DNA of 33,200 nt from positions 1-33,200 of the forward strand of contig NZ_KQ948001.1 in assembly GCF_001513975.1 (NCBI RefSeq), given 5' to 3'. The DNA is from Streptomyces curacoi (lineage in GTDB: Bacteria; Actinomycetota; Actinomycetes; Streptomycetales; Streptomycetaceae). A model generated the notes under the pieces. That model saw only the letters and a list, made by a program, of their open reading frames with translations. It ran no database searches and had not been told where the DNA came from. Shown one piece after another: positions 14,575 to 22,282 of the stretch; position 1 is the first letter of the stretch, and the number at the start of each line of letters is the position of its first letter. The position numbers and the translations under genes were made by a program.

Positions 14575-16191
14575 ATGCCTGACGCAGGCGAATCCACCAC
14601 CGACCGCCGCCAGAAGCTCGCCGAGTATCACGGCTCCATTTCCTCGGCCGGCAGCAAGAACGATCTGGTCGGGGCCATCAACAACGCCCTGGGCGTCTTG
14701 GCGCCGGTCGGTGAACCCGGGGTCCTGGAGGGTCTCGCCAAGACCTACCGCAAACAGATCGACGATGTCGCCGACGTGCACCGGCGGGTGCTGAAGGTCG
14801 CGGGCGAGGGTCTGCCCGACGCCTGGGTGGGCAGCACCGGGGCGCGGGCGTCCGAGGTGGTAATGGCGGCGGCCCGCTCCGCCGAGCAGATGGAGCAGGC
14901 GTTCAGCGGCGCGGCCGGCGCCCTGTACCGCTTGGCCGACGCGCTGACCAACGCCAAGGCCCAGGACAAAGGCGGCCGCGAGCAGTTGCGCGAGGCGCTC
15001 GGCATGCTCGGCGGTGAGGACGGCTTCTTCGACGACATGGTGGAGAAGGACGCCGAGGAGGCGGAGCGGCTGCGGGCCCGCAGCATCGCAGCCGCAGGCG
15101 CCAAGGCGATGCACACCGCAGCGGAGGTGGCCGACGACGCGGCGCGGGCCGCGGCGCGCGACCTCAACAAGCTGGCGTCCGAGGCCCGGGCGGGCCAGAT
15201 GAAGACCGACAACATCTGCGCCGCGGACCGCCTCGTGCTCGCCGACATCGCGGGCTCCGGCGGCCCGGCGGAGATGAACGAGCTGCTGACCGCGAACGAC
15301 CTGGAGCGCTCGGGCCGCGCGATGGAGCGCCTCGACGCCCGCGAGGAGGCCGAGTTCGAGCGGATGCTCGCCGAGGCGAAGACCCCGCAGGAACGGGCCT
15401 ATCTGGTGAAGGCGCTGGCCGCCGGGTACGACGTCAAGGAGGTCGGCGAGTTCCGCGACAAGATCCACGGCAAGGACCCGGACTGGCTGCAGCGGCACTT
15501 GACTCCGGTCACCACGGCCGGGGACAGCATGGCCGATGAGGGGGTCCACAGCAGTGGCCCCTACGAGGGTGCCAACAAGAACACGGACCAGCAGATGTTC
15601 AACGGCGAGAGGTGGTCGCAGGAAGGCAACACCTGCGTGCCGTCGACCGTCGTCACCGGGCGCGCCATGGTCGATCCGGTGTACGCCCTGGAACTCACCG
15701 GCGGCCCGTCCGGGCAGGAGGACGACCCCGGCGCCTTTCGGGAGCGGCTGCGCGAGGAGCAGCTGCGGATGCACGACGAAGGCGACGGCAACGACGCGTA
15801 CGACTTCCCCTTCGGCTCGACACCCGACGGCATGGACAACGACGGCAAGACCGAGATCTCCACCAAGGAGATCAGTCCGCACACGGGCGGCGAGTACGAG
15901 TTCCAGGAGATCCGGAGCGCGGACGACCGCCGGGACGCGCTGCCCGACATCCAGCGGGCCGTCGCCGAGGGCAGACCGGTGCCGATCGGCGTCGAGGGCG
16001 AGGACGAGAACGGCGACCGGGTCGGCCACTCCATGATGATCATCGGTCAGGAGGGCGACATGCTGCAGGTCTACAACCCCTGGGGAACGACCACGTGGGT
16101 CAGCGAGGACGACTTCGTCAACGGCAACATGGACAAGGCCTCCGACAAGGACCTGCCCGACGCCTACGGCGTCCACCTGCCCGCCCAGTGA
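14575..16191 (+). CDS. Large WXG/LXG-like effector with C-terminal papain/calpain-type peptidase domain
   Basis: 538 residues. Residues 1 to about 330 are Ala/Glu-rich helices (WXG/LXG-like, with GLPDAWVGSTGARASEVV near 80-97) without a signal peptide, as expected for type VII export. The C-terminal 190 residues look like a papain-fold cysteine peptidase: Cys354 in EGNTCVPSTVV, His485 in VGHSMMIIG, and Asn501 in VYNPWGTTTW. The Cys-His-Asn order and the NPWG motif match calpain/papain-clan enzymes. I infer a secreted or contact-delivered protease toxin or a processing enzyme. The next gene encodes a lipoprotein related to chagasin, an inhibitor of this enzyme clan, which strongly suggests a toxin and immunity pair. 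The frame is intact with normal codon use. A bacteriocin-type C39-like processing role is an alternative. Confidence 0.8.
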   Translation: MPDAGESTTDRRQKLAEYHGSISSAGSKNDLVGAINNALGVLAPVGEPGVLEGLAKTYRKQIDDVADVHRRVLKVAGEGLPDAWVGSTGARASEVVMAAARSAEQMEQAFSGAAGALYRLADALTNAKAQDKGGREQLREALGMLGGEDGFFDDMVEKDAEEAERLRARSIAAAGAKAMHTAAEVADDAARAAARDLNKLASEARAGQMKTDNICAADRLVLADIAGSGGPAEMNELLTANDLERSGRAMERLDAREEAEFERMLAEAKTPQERAYLVKALAAGYDVKEVGEFRDKIHGKDPDWLQRHLTPVTTAGDSMADEGVHSSGPYEGANKNTDQQMFNGERWSQEGNTCVPSTVVTGRAMVDPVYALELTGGPSGQEDDPGAFRERLREEQLRMHDEGDGNDAYDFPFGSTPDGMDNDGKTEISTKEISPHTGGEYEFQEIRSADDRRDALPDIQRAVAEGRPVPIGVEGEDENGDRVGHSMMIIGQEGDMLQVYNPWGTTTWVSEDDFVNGNMDKASDKDLPDAYGVHLPAQ

Positions 16192-16208
16192 ACGGAAGGC
16201 CGATCCCT

Positions 16209-16649
16209 GTGAAGCCCAGCCACCGCCTGTCCACCGCCCTGGCGTTGCCGCTGACGGTCGTGATGCTGTCCGGGTGCGGCATCTTCGGCTCCGAGACGTT
16301 CGGGGCCGAAGACCGGTCCATCGAGGTGGACGCGGGCGATGTGTTCGAGCTGACGCTCCCGGCCAACCCCTCGATGGGCCAGGACTGGAGCATCGTGCGC
16401 CCCGGTCCCGACCGTGCCACCGTGCGCCAGGAGGGCGGCCGCAAGGACGACTTCGGGGGCGACGGCGGTGCCGACGGGGGTGGGGATGGTACGCAGACCT
16501 TCACCTTTCAGGCCGTTGCCGCAGGCACCACGAAGATCAAAATGAGCTACTGCGTGCTGGGCGACTGCCCCGACGGCGACGACCGCACCGCGACGGGCAG
16601 CCCCGGCAACGACCCGGCGTACTTCATCTACACGGTCACCGTGCGATGA
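16209..16649 (+). CDS. Chagasin-like (I42) protease-inhibitor lipoprotein, likely immunity protein
   Basis: 146 residues from GTG 16209, 17 bp after the effector gene. The N-terminus is a lipoprotein signal with lipobox LSGC (Cys23). The mature part has the chagasin-type pattern: an acidic beta strand (SIEVDAGDVFELTLPAN), the NPSMG loop at 53-57 (NPSTGY in chagasin), W60, a variable Gly/Asp-rich loop, then TQTFTFQAVAAGTTKIKMSY and a final strand. Chagasin-type proteins inhibit papain-family peptidases by placing three loops in the active-site cleft. Anchored on the outer face of the membrane, it could protect the producer against the cysteine-protease domain of the upstream product. The Tyr of NPSTGY is replaced by Gln and a two-Cys insert (CVLGDC) occurs, so specificity may differ. 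Confidence 0.82.
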   Translation: MKPSHRLSTALALPLTVVMLSGCGIFGSETFGAEDRSIEVDAGDVFELTLPANPSMGQDWSIVRPGPDRATVRQEGGRKDDFGGDGGADGGGDGTQTFTFQAVAAGTTKIKMSYCVLGDCPDGDDRTATGSPGNDPAYFIYTVTVR

Positions 16650-17056
16650 CCGGAACGGAAGCACCGATGAACCCCAGCAAGACCGACGAAGAGTCAGCGC
16701 AGGCCGACGTCGCCATGCTCCTGCGCTACGGCATCGGCGCCCGGGGCCCGCGTCGCAGCGCCCTGTTCGGCGACGGAGCCGTGGGCGCCGCGGTCACGCT
16801 CGACCGCCTCGGAGTCCAGCCCCGCTCGGTGGCATTCCTCGGCAGGACCGTCCGCAGCGGTGGCACCGGCTACACCGCCCGGCTGCCGGAGCTGCTGCCC
16901 GAGCCGACGGCCTCGGACCTGGTGCGCGGCTGGCTGGATGCGGCCGCGTCGGTGGCCCAGCCCGTGGAGGGCGACGAGGTCGTGGCCCGCTGGCTGGAGG
17001 CGGTCGCCGAACTCATCGGGCTGCGCCGCACTGCCCGGGAGCGCGCCGCCCGCTGA
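16646..17056 (+). CDS. Hypothetical small protein coupled to the inhibitor gene
   Basis: 136 residues from ATG 16646, whose ATGA overlaps the stop of the inhibitor gene; an alternative ATG at 16667 has GGAAC/GGAA eight or more bases upstream. I do not recognise the family. The sequence is soluble and helical, with AVGAAVTLDRLGVQPRSVAF, and ends in two amphipathic helices (VRGWLDAAASVAQPVEGDEV). Tight coupling suggests a role in the same effector/inhibitor cassette, perhaps a chaperone or second immunity factor. That is inference from position only. Confidence 0.7.
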   Translation: MTGTEAPMNPSKTDEESAQADVAMLLRYGIGARGPRRSALFGDGAVGAAVTLDRLGVQPRSVAFLGRTVRSGGTGYTARLPELLPEPTASDLVRGWLDAAASVAQPVEGDEVVARWLEAVAELIGLRRTARERAAR

Positions 17057-17199
17057 ACTCAGTGCCTCAGGAGTCCATTTCAGTTGGTGAGGCTGCGGTG
17101 GCATATGAGGGTGGCGGCGCCAAGGTGCAGGCTGAGGGGGTGGAATGGCCCTTGGGCGTCGCCTCGCGCGACCGGTGACGCAGCTGCCCGCAGGCCCGG

Positions 17200-17710
17200 T
17201 CATGGGCCTACGAAATCACAAGTCATGGACAGGGTTTGAGGCTGTTTCGTTGTCCATCGTGTGATGGGGTTTTCGCGCCGGTTCCACGTCAGCGGCCAAT
17301 GGCCGGTGGTGGCTGCAGCGATGCGCACCTCGGGATGGAAGGCGAGGGTATGCCGACGTCGCCGAGGGAGGCTGGGGGCGACGGTGAGCCAGAGCTTGAC
17401 GACGACGTCGTGGCCTAGAAGCTCGTGGTCGAACTGCACGTCCTGGTAGAGGACTCCGGTGGACCGCAGGCGGTCCAGAGGTCGTTTGACTGCGGATTCC
17501 GGCAGGTTGGTGCTCGCCTGCAGTTCGGTGAGTGGGGCGTGTCCATCGCAGCTGGGGACGGCGAGGGGCATCTCGTCAGTGGCGTCCAGGACGACGGGGG
17601 CGGTGCTCGGTTCCACGGCCGGCGGGCTGGTGCAGCAGGCAGTGAGCGCTCACCGAGGTGACGCGCGGGGTGCGTTGGAGGCGGTCGCGGAGGAGCTTGT
17701 CCCCGGCCTG
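17200..17710 (-). pseudogene. Lrp/AsnC-type regulator relic
   Basis: One frame (from about 17616) holds an AsnC-type HTH and linker: PLTELQASTNLPESAVKRPL then LDRLRSTGVLYQDVQFDHEL and HPEVRIAAATTG. Upstream, in another frame, is what looks like the end of a preceding ligand-binding (RAM) domain: KLLRDRLQRTPRVTSVSAHC. This fits a double-domain Lrp-family regulator broken by a frameshift and cut off after the AAATTG motif, after which the sequence is unrelated. Not expected to be functional. Confidence 0.65.
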
Positions 17711-17778
17711 CCGGTTGTCAGGACAGCCGGCACCCGGGGCAGCGGGCCCGAACGGGCGGTGCGGGTGCGCGGCCGAGG

Positions 17779-18348
17779 TCAGGCGTTCGGGCGCAGGCCG
17801 TGCAGGGTGACGTCGACGAGCCGGCCGACGGCAGATGTCGAGGGCAGGCCGGCTGCGGCGGTCAGCGCGTGCAGGCAGTACTGGGTGAGCTCGACGGGCG
17901 GAACATCTTTGCGAAGGTCGCCGCTGTCAGCCGCCTCGGCGATCAGGCCCTGGATCAGCTGCGCGAGGTGATGTTCGGCGTGGCTGACGTGCTCGCCCTG
18001 GTGGAGGACAGCGGCCAGTTCGCCGCCGTGGCGCCGGCGCGCGATTTCCGCGTACGCCGCGAGGACGGCCCCCAGGCGCTCGACGGCCGTGCCGGGCTGG
18101 TCCGCGACCTTGGCCAGATGATGCAGGTGGCCCTGGATGTGCCGTTCGTGCCAGGCCAGGAGTACGGCCTCGACGTCGGAGAAGTACTTGTACAGGGTGG
18201 CGCGGCCGATGCCGGTCTTCTCGGCGATCTGCGACATGGTCACCGAGCGCAGACCGCCGCCCTCAACGAGCTCGGTCGTGGTGTCCAGGATGGCCTCACG
18301 TACCGCTTGGCGGTGCGCGTCGATGGTCTCGTTCCACAGTTTCGGCAC
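17779..18348 (-). CDS. TetR-family transcriptional regulator
   Basis: 189 residues with a TetR HTH at about residues 38-57 (MSQIAEKTGIGRATLYKYFS) and a helical ligand-binding C-terminal domain with several His residues (HLHHLAKVAD, GEHVSHAEHH). It is divergently transcribed from the small-membrane-protein operon at 18449, with about 100 bp between them, so that operon and the gene itself are the likely targets. The ligand cannot be told from the sequence. The start MPKLWNET is conventional. Confidence 0.9.
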   Translation of the reverse strand: MPKLWNETIDAHRQAVREAILDTTTELVEGGGLRSVTMSQIAEKTGIGRATLYKYFSDVEAVLLAWHERHIQGHLHHLAKVADQPGTAVERLGAVLAAYAEIARRRHGGELAAVLHQGEHVSHAEHHLAQLIQGLIAEAADSGDLRKDVPPVELTQYCLHALTAAAGLPSTSAVGRLVDVTLHGLRPNA

Positions 18349-18396
18349 CCCTCAAGGATACGGATGTCGCCGACTGGCTACACTCTGCCGCGCTGG

Positions 18397-18408
18397 AGAC
18401 ACTGTGTA
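18397..18408. promoter_or_regulatory. Possible TetR operator
   Basis: ACACTGTGT (18399-18407) is a short palindrome in the divergent promoter region between the tetR-type gene and the membrane operon. Only its position and symmetry support it. Confidence 0.3.
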
Positions 18409-18448
18409 TTGAAAAATCGGGTCTGCGCGTCGAACCCTGGAGGTCGCC

Positions 18449-18598
18449 ATGTCCGGCTCGCCCCCTCGCCCCGAGGTGCCCGACGATGAGCGGGCACCGC
18501 GGTGGGTGAAAGTCTCCGCGACGGTGGCCGTGGTCCTGGTGGCGGTGTTCGTGATCGTCCACCTGGCCGGGGGCGGCATGGCCGGGCATACGCCGTGA
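18449..18598 (+). CDS. Small single-pass membrane protein, 49 aa
   Basis: ATG 18449 is preceded by GGAGG at 18439-18443. The protein has a charged cytoplasmic N-terminus (VPDDERAPRWVKV), one hydrophobic segment (ATVAVVLVAVFVIVHLAGGG) and a short Gly/His tail. I recall very similar small proteins in Streptomyces, commonly beside the type of membrane protein that follows here. Its TGA overlaps the GTG of the next gene (GTGA), so the two are translated together. The role is unknown. Confidence 0.75.
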   Translation: MSGSPPRPEVPDDERAPRWVKVSATVAVVLVAVFVIVHLAGGGMAGHTP

Positions 18599-19131
18599 GC
18601 GCGTTTCCCGCGTGGTTGCGCAAAGCGGCGCTGACGGTGCACGTCACCGCTTCCCTGGGCTGGCTCGGCGCCGTCGCGGCGTTCCTCGCGCTCGCGGTGG
18701 CCGGGCTGGTCAGCTCCGCACCCCAGACGGTCCGGGGAGCGTACGTGGCGATGGAGCTGACCGGCTGGGCGGTGATCGTGCCGCTGGCCGGACTCACGCT
18801 GGTGACCGGTGTGGTGCAGTCGCTGGGCACGGTGTGGGGTCTGTGGCGGCACTACTGGGTGATCGCGAAGCTGTTGATCACCGTGCTCGCCACCGTGCTG
18901 CTGCTGGTCCATATGCAGCCGGCCGGCCACCTCGCCGACGCCGCCGCCCGGGCTTCCCTGGCCGGCGGTGAACTGGAGGGAATGCGGATCCAGCTGATCG
19001 CGGACGCGGCCGCCGCCGTCGTGGCGCTGGTGACCGCGGCCGCCCTGTCGGTGTTCAAACCGCGCGGCATGACCCGCTACGGGCGCCGCCGTCAGCGCGA
19101 ACGTCCGCTGCCGCGCCCGGCCACGCCGTGA
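18595..19131 (+). CDS. Four-helix membrane protein (DUF2269-like)
   Basis: 178 residues from GTG 18595, coupled to the upstream small gene. Four hydrophobic segments are visible: LTVHVTASLGWLGAVAAFLA, VIVPLAGLTLVTGVV, YWVIAKLLITVLATVLLLVH and AAAVVALVTAAALSVF. Early His (VHVTAS) and the HMQPAGH motif near the third helix resemble possible heme- or metal-ligand positions. It looks like the DUF2269/CopD-like integral membrane family common in Streptomyces; the exact function is unknown. The C-terminus is Arg-rich and probably cytoplasmic. The divergent TetR-type gene probably regulates the pair. Confidence 0.78.
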   Translation: MSAFPAWLRKAALTVHVTASLGWLGAVAAFLALAVAGLVSSAPQTVRGAYVAMELTGWAVIVPLAGLTLVTGVVQSLGTVWGLWRHYWVIAKLLITVLATVLLLVHMQPAGHLADAAARASLAGGELEGMRIQLIADAAAAVVALVTAAALSVFKPRGMTRYGRRRQRERPLPRPATP

Positions 19132-19203
19132 CGTTCACCTGGTCCCGGGCCAACCGGGAGTCCCCGGCAGGGGCTCCCGGCCGCTCGGCGGCTGCTGGTG
19201 AGT

Positions 19204-19743
19204 TCAGTGGTAGGCGTGGACGACGGCGTGGCCCTTGCCGCGACCGATCATCCACTTGTTGAGCGGGGTGGTGACCAGGAACGCCACGGCGAAGCCGCCC
19301 AGCAGCGCACCCCAGAACAGTGCCTCGTCCAGGTGGGCGTCCATCGCACCCGGAGTGAGGGCGATGATCGCGTTGTCGACGAGTTCCATCACCGCGATGG
19401 AGACGGTGTCGGCGGCCAGCGCCACCTTGATCGCGGTCTTGAAGTTCAGGCCGGCCCGCAGGACGGCGAACAGCGTGAACGAGTAGCCGAAGAGGAAGGC
19501 CAGCCCGATCGCCAGCGCCATGGTGGGGACGTTGCCCCACAGCAGGGCCGTGCCGATCGCCATACCGGTGATCTCGCCGATGGCACACCCGGTCAGACAG
19601 TGCAGGGTCGCCTTCGCCGCCGTACTCCAGGACGCTCCGGCAGGCCCGCCGCGGCCTTCACGGCCGGTGTGACCCTCGTGCGCGGCGTGGTCGTGCACGG
19701 TGCCGGCGTGGTGAGCGGTGTGGTCCATGACCTTCATCCCCAT
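19204..19743 (-). CDS. DUF4396 integral membrane protein with His-rich N-terminus
   Basis: About 179 residues. The N-terminus is His-rich (MDHTAHHAGTVHDHAAHEGH). Then comes the DUF4396 hallmark (LHCLTGCAIGEITG), two to four hydrophobic segments (MALAIGLAFLFGYSFTLFAV, LLGGFAVAFLVT) and acidic membrane residues (MELVDNAII). The start may be ATG 19743, 19737 (preceded by GGGAATGGGG) or 19728. The histidine tail and the CsoR-type palindrome 43 bp upstream suggest a role in copper or other metal handling. DUF4396 itself has no established biochemical function that I know of. Codon use is host-like. Confidence 0.85.
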   Translation of the reverse strand: MGMKVMDHTAHHAGTVHDHAAHEGHTGREGRGGPAGASWSTAAKATLHCLTGCAIGEITGMAIGTALLWGNVPTMALAIGLAFLFGYSFTLFAVLRAGLNFKTAIKVALAADTVSIAVMELVDNAIIALTPGAMDAHLDEALFWGALLGGFAVAFLVTTPLNKWMIGRGKGHAVVHAYH

Positions 19744-19785
19744 TCCCGTCCAGTGTGGCCCGTTCCCGGCCCCCACACCAACCAT

Positions 19786-19802
19786 ATACCCCTGGGGGGT
19801 AT
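19786..19802. promoter_or_regulatory. CsoR/RcnR-family operator
   Basis: ATACCCCTGGGGGGTAT is a near-perfect palindrome of the TACCC...GGGTA type bound by CsoR copper sensors in actinobacteria (from memory of published operators). It sits in the promoter region of the DUF4396 gene, so that gene is probably derepressed by copper or a related effector. No CsoR gene is visible in the window. Confidence 0.7.
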
Positions 19803-19979
19803 TCCACCACTGGTGATCCTGTGCTGCGACAAGCCGGCGGAGCACCGGGCGGATGCGTACGGCGTCGGTGGATTCGTGGACGGTGCCGGGGCCGGCCGCC
19901 CGCAGGCGCCTCCCGGTCACACAGTGGGCACGCCCGCGCGAGGCGGGCACACTGAGCGCCCGCCCCGCGCTGTCAGCCT

Positions 19980-20161
19980 TCAGGCCAGTCCTTGCCGAGC
20001 AGCTCGCCGAACTGTCACCGTTGCCGCCCCAGGCAGCCAGGACGAGCGCGGCCGCGCCGGCCGCAGTCACCGCGACGGTACGGCGGCGGCAGAAACCGCG
20101 ACGGTACGGCGGCGGCAGAAACCGCGACGGTACGGCGAATGAGGGAACGCTTGCTGCGCAT
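19980..20161 (-). pseudogene. Lipoprotein gene destroyed by a 26-bp tandem expansion
   Basis: ATG 20161 has an excellent GGAG ten bases upstream. The encoded start MRSKRSLIRRTVAV is a typical lipoprotein signal, and the expected continuation (TAAGAAALVLAAWGGNGDSS) is found only after 52 extra bases made of two additional copies of a 26-bp unit, which shifts the frame. The lipobox Cys also appears to have become Trp (AAWGG). A possible C-terminus (ELLGKDWPEG, stop at 19980) is in a third frame, implying an internal deletion. Adjacent to a DUF6153-like gene such lipoproteins are often DUF305 members, but too little is left to be certain. Confidence 0.6.
20070..20140. repeat. 26-bp tandem repeat, about 2.7 copies
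   Basis: A unit beginning CCGCGACGGTACGGCGGCGG recurs at 20070, 20096 and 20122, period 26. The expansion lies inside the signal-peptide region of the lipoprotein relic and looks recent because the copies are identical. Confidence 0.9.
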
Positions 20162-20174
20162 CGGCGCAACTCCT

Positions 20175-20669
20175 TCACGCGCGACCACAACAGACCGCGC
20201 AGGACTGACGGATCCAAGGGTGTCCGCGAGCGCGGCACCACTCACCGGCCATCGCCGGGACACTGGTGCCGCGCGGGCGGCTCTGTAACCGCAGAAGCTG
20301 CAGCTCAGACAGGCCGGGCAGCGCCCGGCCGTTCTCCGCCGACGCGGGCACGTCAACAGACAGGACGAACACGACGGGCACGTCCGCCACAGCCTCGACC
20401 AGCGCAGGCGACGCGTACAGCGAGCCGATCCCGGCCGCCGCGCACGTCCCCTCCGCATGATCAAGGTGATCCGACCCCTCACCGGTGTGCGAGCAGCCCG
20501 CGCTCACATGCTCTGCGTCACCCGGGTGAGCCGTCACCATCGTGTGCGCATCCGGTGCTCCACCGGGAGCGAGGGCGTGCATGCCCAGGACTCCGCCCAG
20601 CACCGCCAGGACCAGCAGCACAAACAGCCGCCCGGCCGGGCGGCTCCTCGATGCAATGCCTGTGGGCAC
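20175..20669 (-). CDS. DUF6153-like exported His/Cys protein
   Basis: 164 residues from GTG 20669. A hydrophobic signal/anchor (LFVLLVLAVLGGVLGMHAL) is followed by a short His-rich exported region (AGCSHTGEGSDHLDHAEGTC) and a conserved ELQLLRL segment. I recall this layout for DUF6153 proteins of Streptomyces. Usual members end shortly after LQLLR; here the frame runs about 38 residues further with several Cys, so the natural stop may have been lost. The TGA overlaps the ribosome site of the lipoprotein relic, implying a former operon. A metal-binding role outside the membrane is inferred from the His/Cys content. Confidence 0.72.
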   Translation of the reverse strand: MPTGIASRSRPAGRLFVLLVLAVLGGVLGMHALAPGGAPDAHTMVTAHPGDAEHVSAGCSHTGEGSDHLDHAEGTCAAAGIGSLYASPALVEAVADVPVVFVLSVDVPASAENGRALPGLSELQLLRLQSRPRGTSVPAMAGEWCRARGHPWIRQSCAVCCGRA

Positions 20670-20683
20670 ACGCCCACCGTACG

Positions 20684-20698
20684 GTCACGTGGCGTGAC
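20684..20698. promoter_or_regulatory. Inverted repeat in a divergent promoter region
   Basis: GTCACG-TGG-CGTGAC lies 15 bp upstream of the DUF6153-like GTG and between two divergent genes for similar exported His-rich proteins. Position and perfect 6-bp arms suggest an operator. Confidence 0.35.
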
Positions 20699-20858
20699 TG
20701 GTGTCGCAACGGGCCTACGCCGCCAGTGGGCGGCACGGCGGCAGGACCGCTCACCACCGCCGGGTGAATCGGTGGGCCCGGACACCTCCTCGCCTGTATC
20801 CCTCCACCGGGAAGCCGGTGACCGGTCGTAGTTTCCGGCTGCGGCTATGCTCTGCGGC

Positions 20859-21311
20859 ATGGTTGCGGCCCGGCCCACCCTCGGCATGCTGCGGTCCCGC
20901 TTTCGTGCAGCGGGTCCGTGGCGGCTGCTGGGGCTGGCCACGCTGCTCTTCGCACTTGTGTACACACACGGTGTCAGCGCAGAGGGCGCCGCAGGCCATG
21001 TTCACCCGGGGGCATCCGGCCCGGTGACGGTGCACACGCAAGAGCCCGCTGGGATCGAGCACAGCCACCACCGGTCCACTTCCCACGAGGACGAACGGTC
21101 CGGCGACCACCACGACGAGCCCGGGTCCGATCATGCGGCTCACCAGTGCGTGTCCGGACAGCCTCAGCAAGGCGTCGACCTGCCCGCCCCACGCGAGGCT
21201 CCGCTGGAAGCGGTCCAGCCGCCGCCCCATGCCGTCAGGCTGATCACCGCGCCAGCTGCCGTCCCACGGGCGCCTGCCTCGGTGCCGGATTCAACGGTTC
21301 TACGGATTTAG
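20859..21311 (+). CDS. Second DUF6153-like exported His-rich protein
   Basis: About 150 residues from ATG 20859 (ATG 20847 is an alternative; neither has a strong ribosome site). One hydrophobic segment (RLLGLATLLFALVYTHGVSA) precedes a His/Asp-rich exported domain (HSHHRSTSHEDERSGDHHDE) and a Pro-rich tail with a single Cys in HQCVSGQPQ. It resembles the DUF6153-type proteins seen with copper-related Streptomyces genes and is transcribed divergently from its counterpart at 20669. The histidine clusters suggest metal binding; no enzymatic motif is present. Confidence 0.7.
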   Translation: MVAARPTLGMLRSRFRAAGPWRLLGLATLLFALVYTHGVSAEGAAGHVHPGASGPVTVHTQEPAGIEHSHHRSTSHEDERSGDHHDEPGSDHAAHQCVSGQPQQGVDLPAPREAPLEAVQPPPHAVRLITAPAAVPRAPASVPDSTVLRI

Positions 21312-21559
21312 CCGGCGCGCGCCGTCCATCCGTCGGCATCACCCACACCCGCCCCCGCCCGCCTCTTGGCTGCTCGGCCATGCCCGGCGGCGCCCTGCCG
21401 GCGCCCGCCACGGCCCCAGCCCAGGGCCGGCCCGGGCGCGCTCTTCCACCCCGCCCCGCTTTGACCTGCTCGCCAACGGGCCTCCTGCCGCCCCAACGCG
21501 CCCAGGGGCGCCAAGCCCTGTGCGCCCTGCCGTCCAGCCTCACCACGAAAGGCCAGCCC

Positions 21560-22282
21560 TTGCCCTCCTCATCCACTACCGCCACCGCCCCTGCCCCGTC
21601 TGTGTCGCCCGCCCCGCACAGCCGGAGGAGGCCGAAAGCCCCGCCCCTGTCATGGCGCTACCTCGGCTACGTCGGCTACTACGTGGGCGCGGGACTCATC
21701 AGCGGCGCCGTCGTCCACCACCCCATGGACCCCACCCGCTACTCAATGATCGCGGGGGCGGGCGTGGCGGTGTTCCTCGTGGCAACCGTCCTCAACGAGA
21801 TCGTCCTGGCGTCAGAGAAACCCGCACTGGGCAAGACACTGCGCATGCTCGCAACCTCCACCATGCTCTCCTTCGGCCTCGGCATGCTCAGCGGCGGCAT
21901 GCAGCATTTCGCCGATCTCCCCGACCGATGCTCCGTCCTCATCCCGCTGGGCATCGTCCTGTCCTTCGTCGCCTACGTCCTGAAAGAGGACAAGACGCCG
22001 TGGCGGCGCATCTTCGGTCTCATGGGTCTGGCGGTCCTCGTCGCCGCCGCCCTCACCTTCGCCGGCCTGCGCCACCTCGCCCCCAGCGTGAGCGAGCCAG
22101 GAGGCGGCCACAGCCACGGCGATGCCATCACCGAGAAGGGCACCGACGAAGGGCATGGCAGCACAGGAAGCAGCACCACCGGCCCCAACGCACCCGCCCA
22201 TCCGACACCCCAGCCCACCACGCCCACCAGCAGCACCGACCCCACCGAAAAACCCGGACACCAAGACGGCCACCAGCACTGA
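21560..22282 (+). CDS. Multi-pass membrane protein with His-rich tail
   Basis: Coding character is clear from about 21640 on. Five hydrophobic segments are visible: YLGYVGYYVGAGLISGAVVH, YSMIAGAGVAVFLVATVLNE, LRMLATSTMLSFGLGMLSGG, VLIPLGIVLSFVAYVL and IFGLMGLAVLVAAALTFAGL. They are followed by an exported or cytoplasmic tail with HSHGD and HQDGHQH. I do not know a family name. Its place after the His-rich exported protein suggests metal handling. The start is uncertain: TTG 21560 has AAAGG eight bases upstream; GTG 21602 and ATG 21380 are in frame without a ribosome site. Over 90 Pro/Ser-rich residues would precede the first helix if 21380 were used, which I think unlikely. Confidence 0.7.
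   Translation: MPSSSTTATAPAPSVSPAPHSRRRPKAPPLSWRYLGYVGYYVGAGLISGAVVHHPMDPTRYSMIAGAGVAVFLVATVLNEIVLASEKPALGKTLRMLATSTMLSFGLGMLSGGMQHFADLPDRCSVLIPLGIVLSFVAYVLKEDKTPWRRIFGLMGLAVLVAAALTFAGLRHLAPSVSEPGGGHSHGDAITEKGTDEGHGSTGSSTTGPNAPAHPTPQPTTPTSSTDPTEKPGHQDGHQH

Noticed and set aside
14197..16176. A 659-codon minus-strand open frame
   Set aside because: Antisense to the WXG-like and effector genes, whose plus-strand motifs, ribosome sites and gene coupling are convincing.
20918..21559. Extending the His-tailed membrane protein upstream to 20918
   Set aside because: The upstream part overlaps the DUF6153-like gene out of frame and is Pro/Arg-rich without conserved character.
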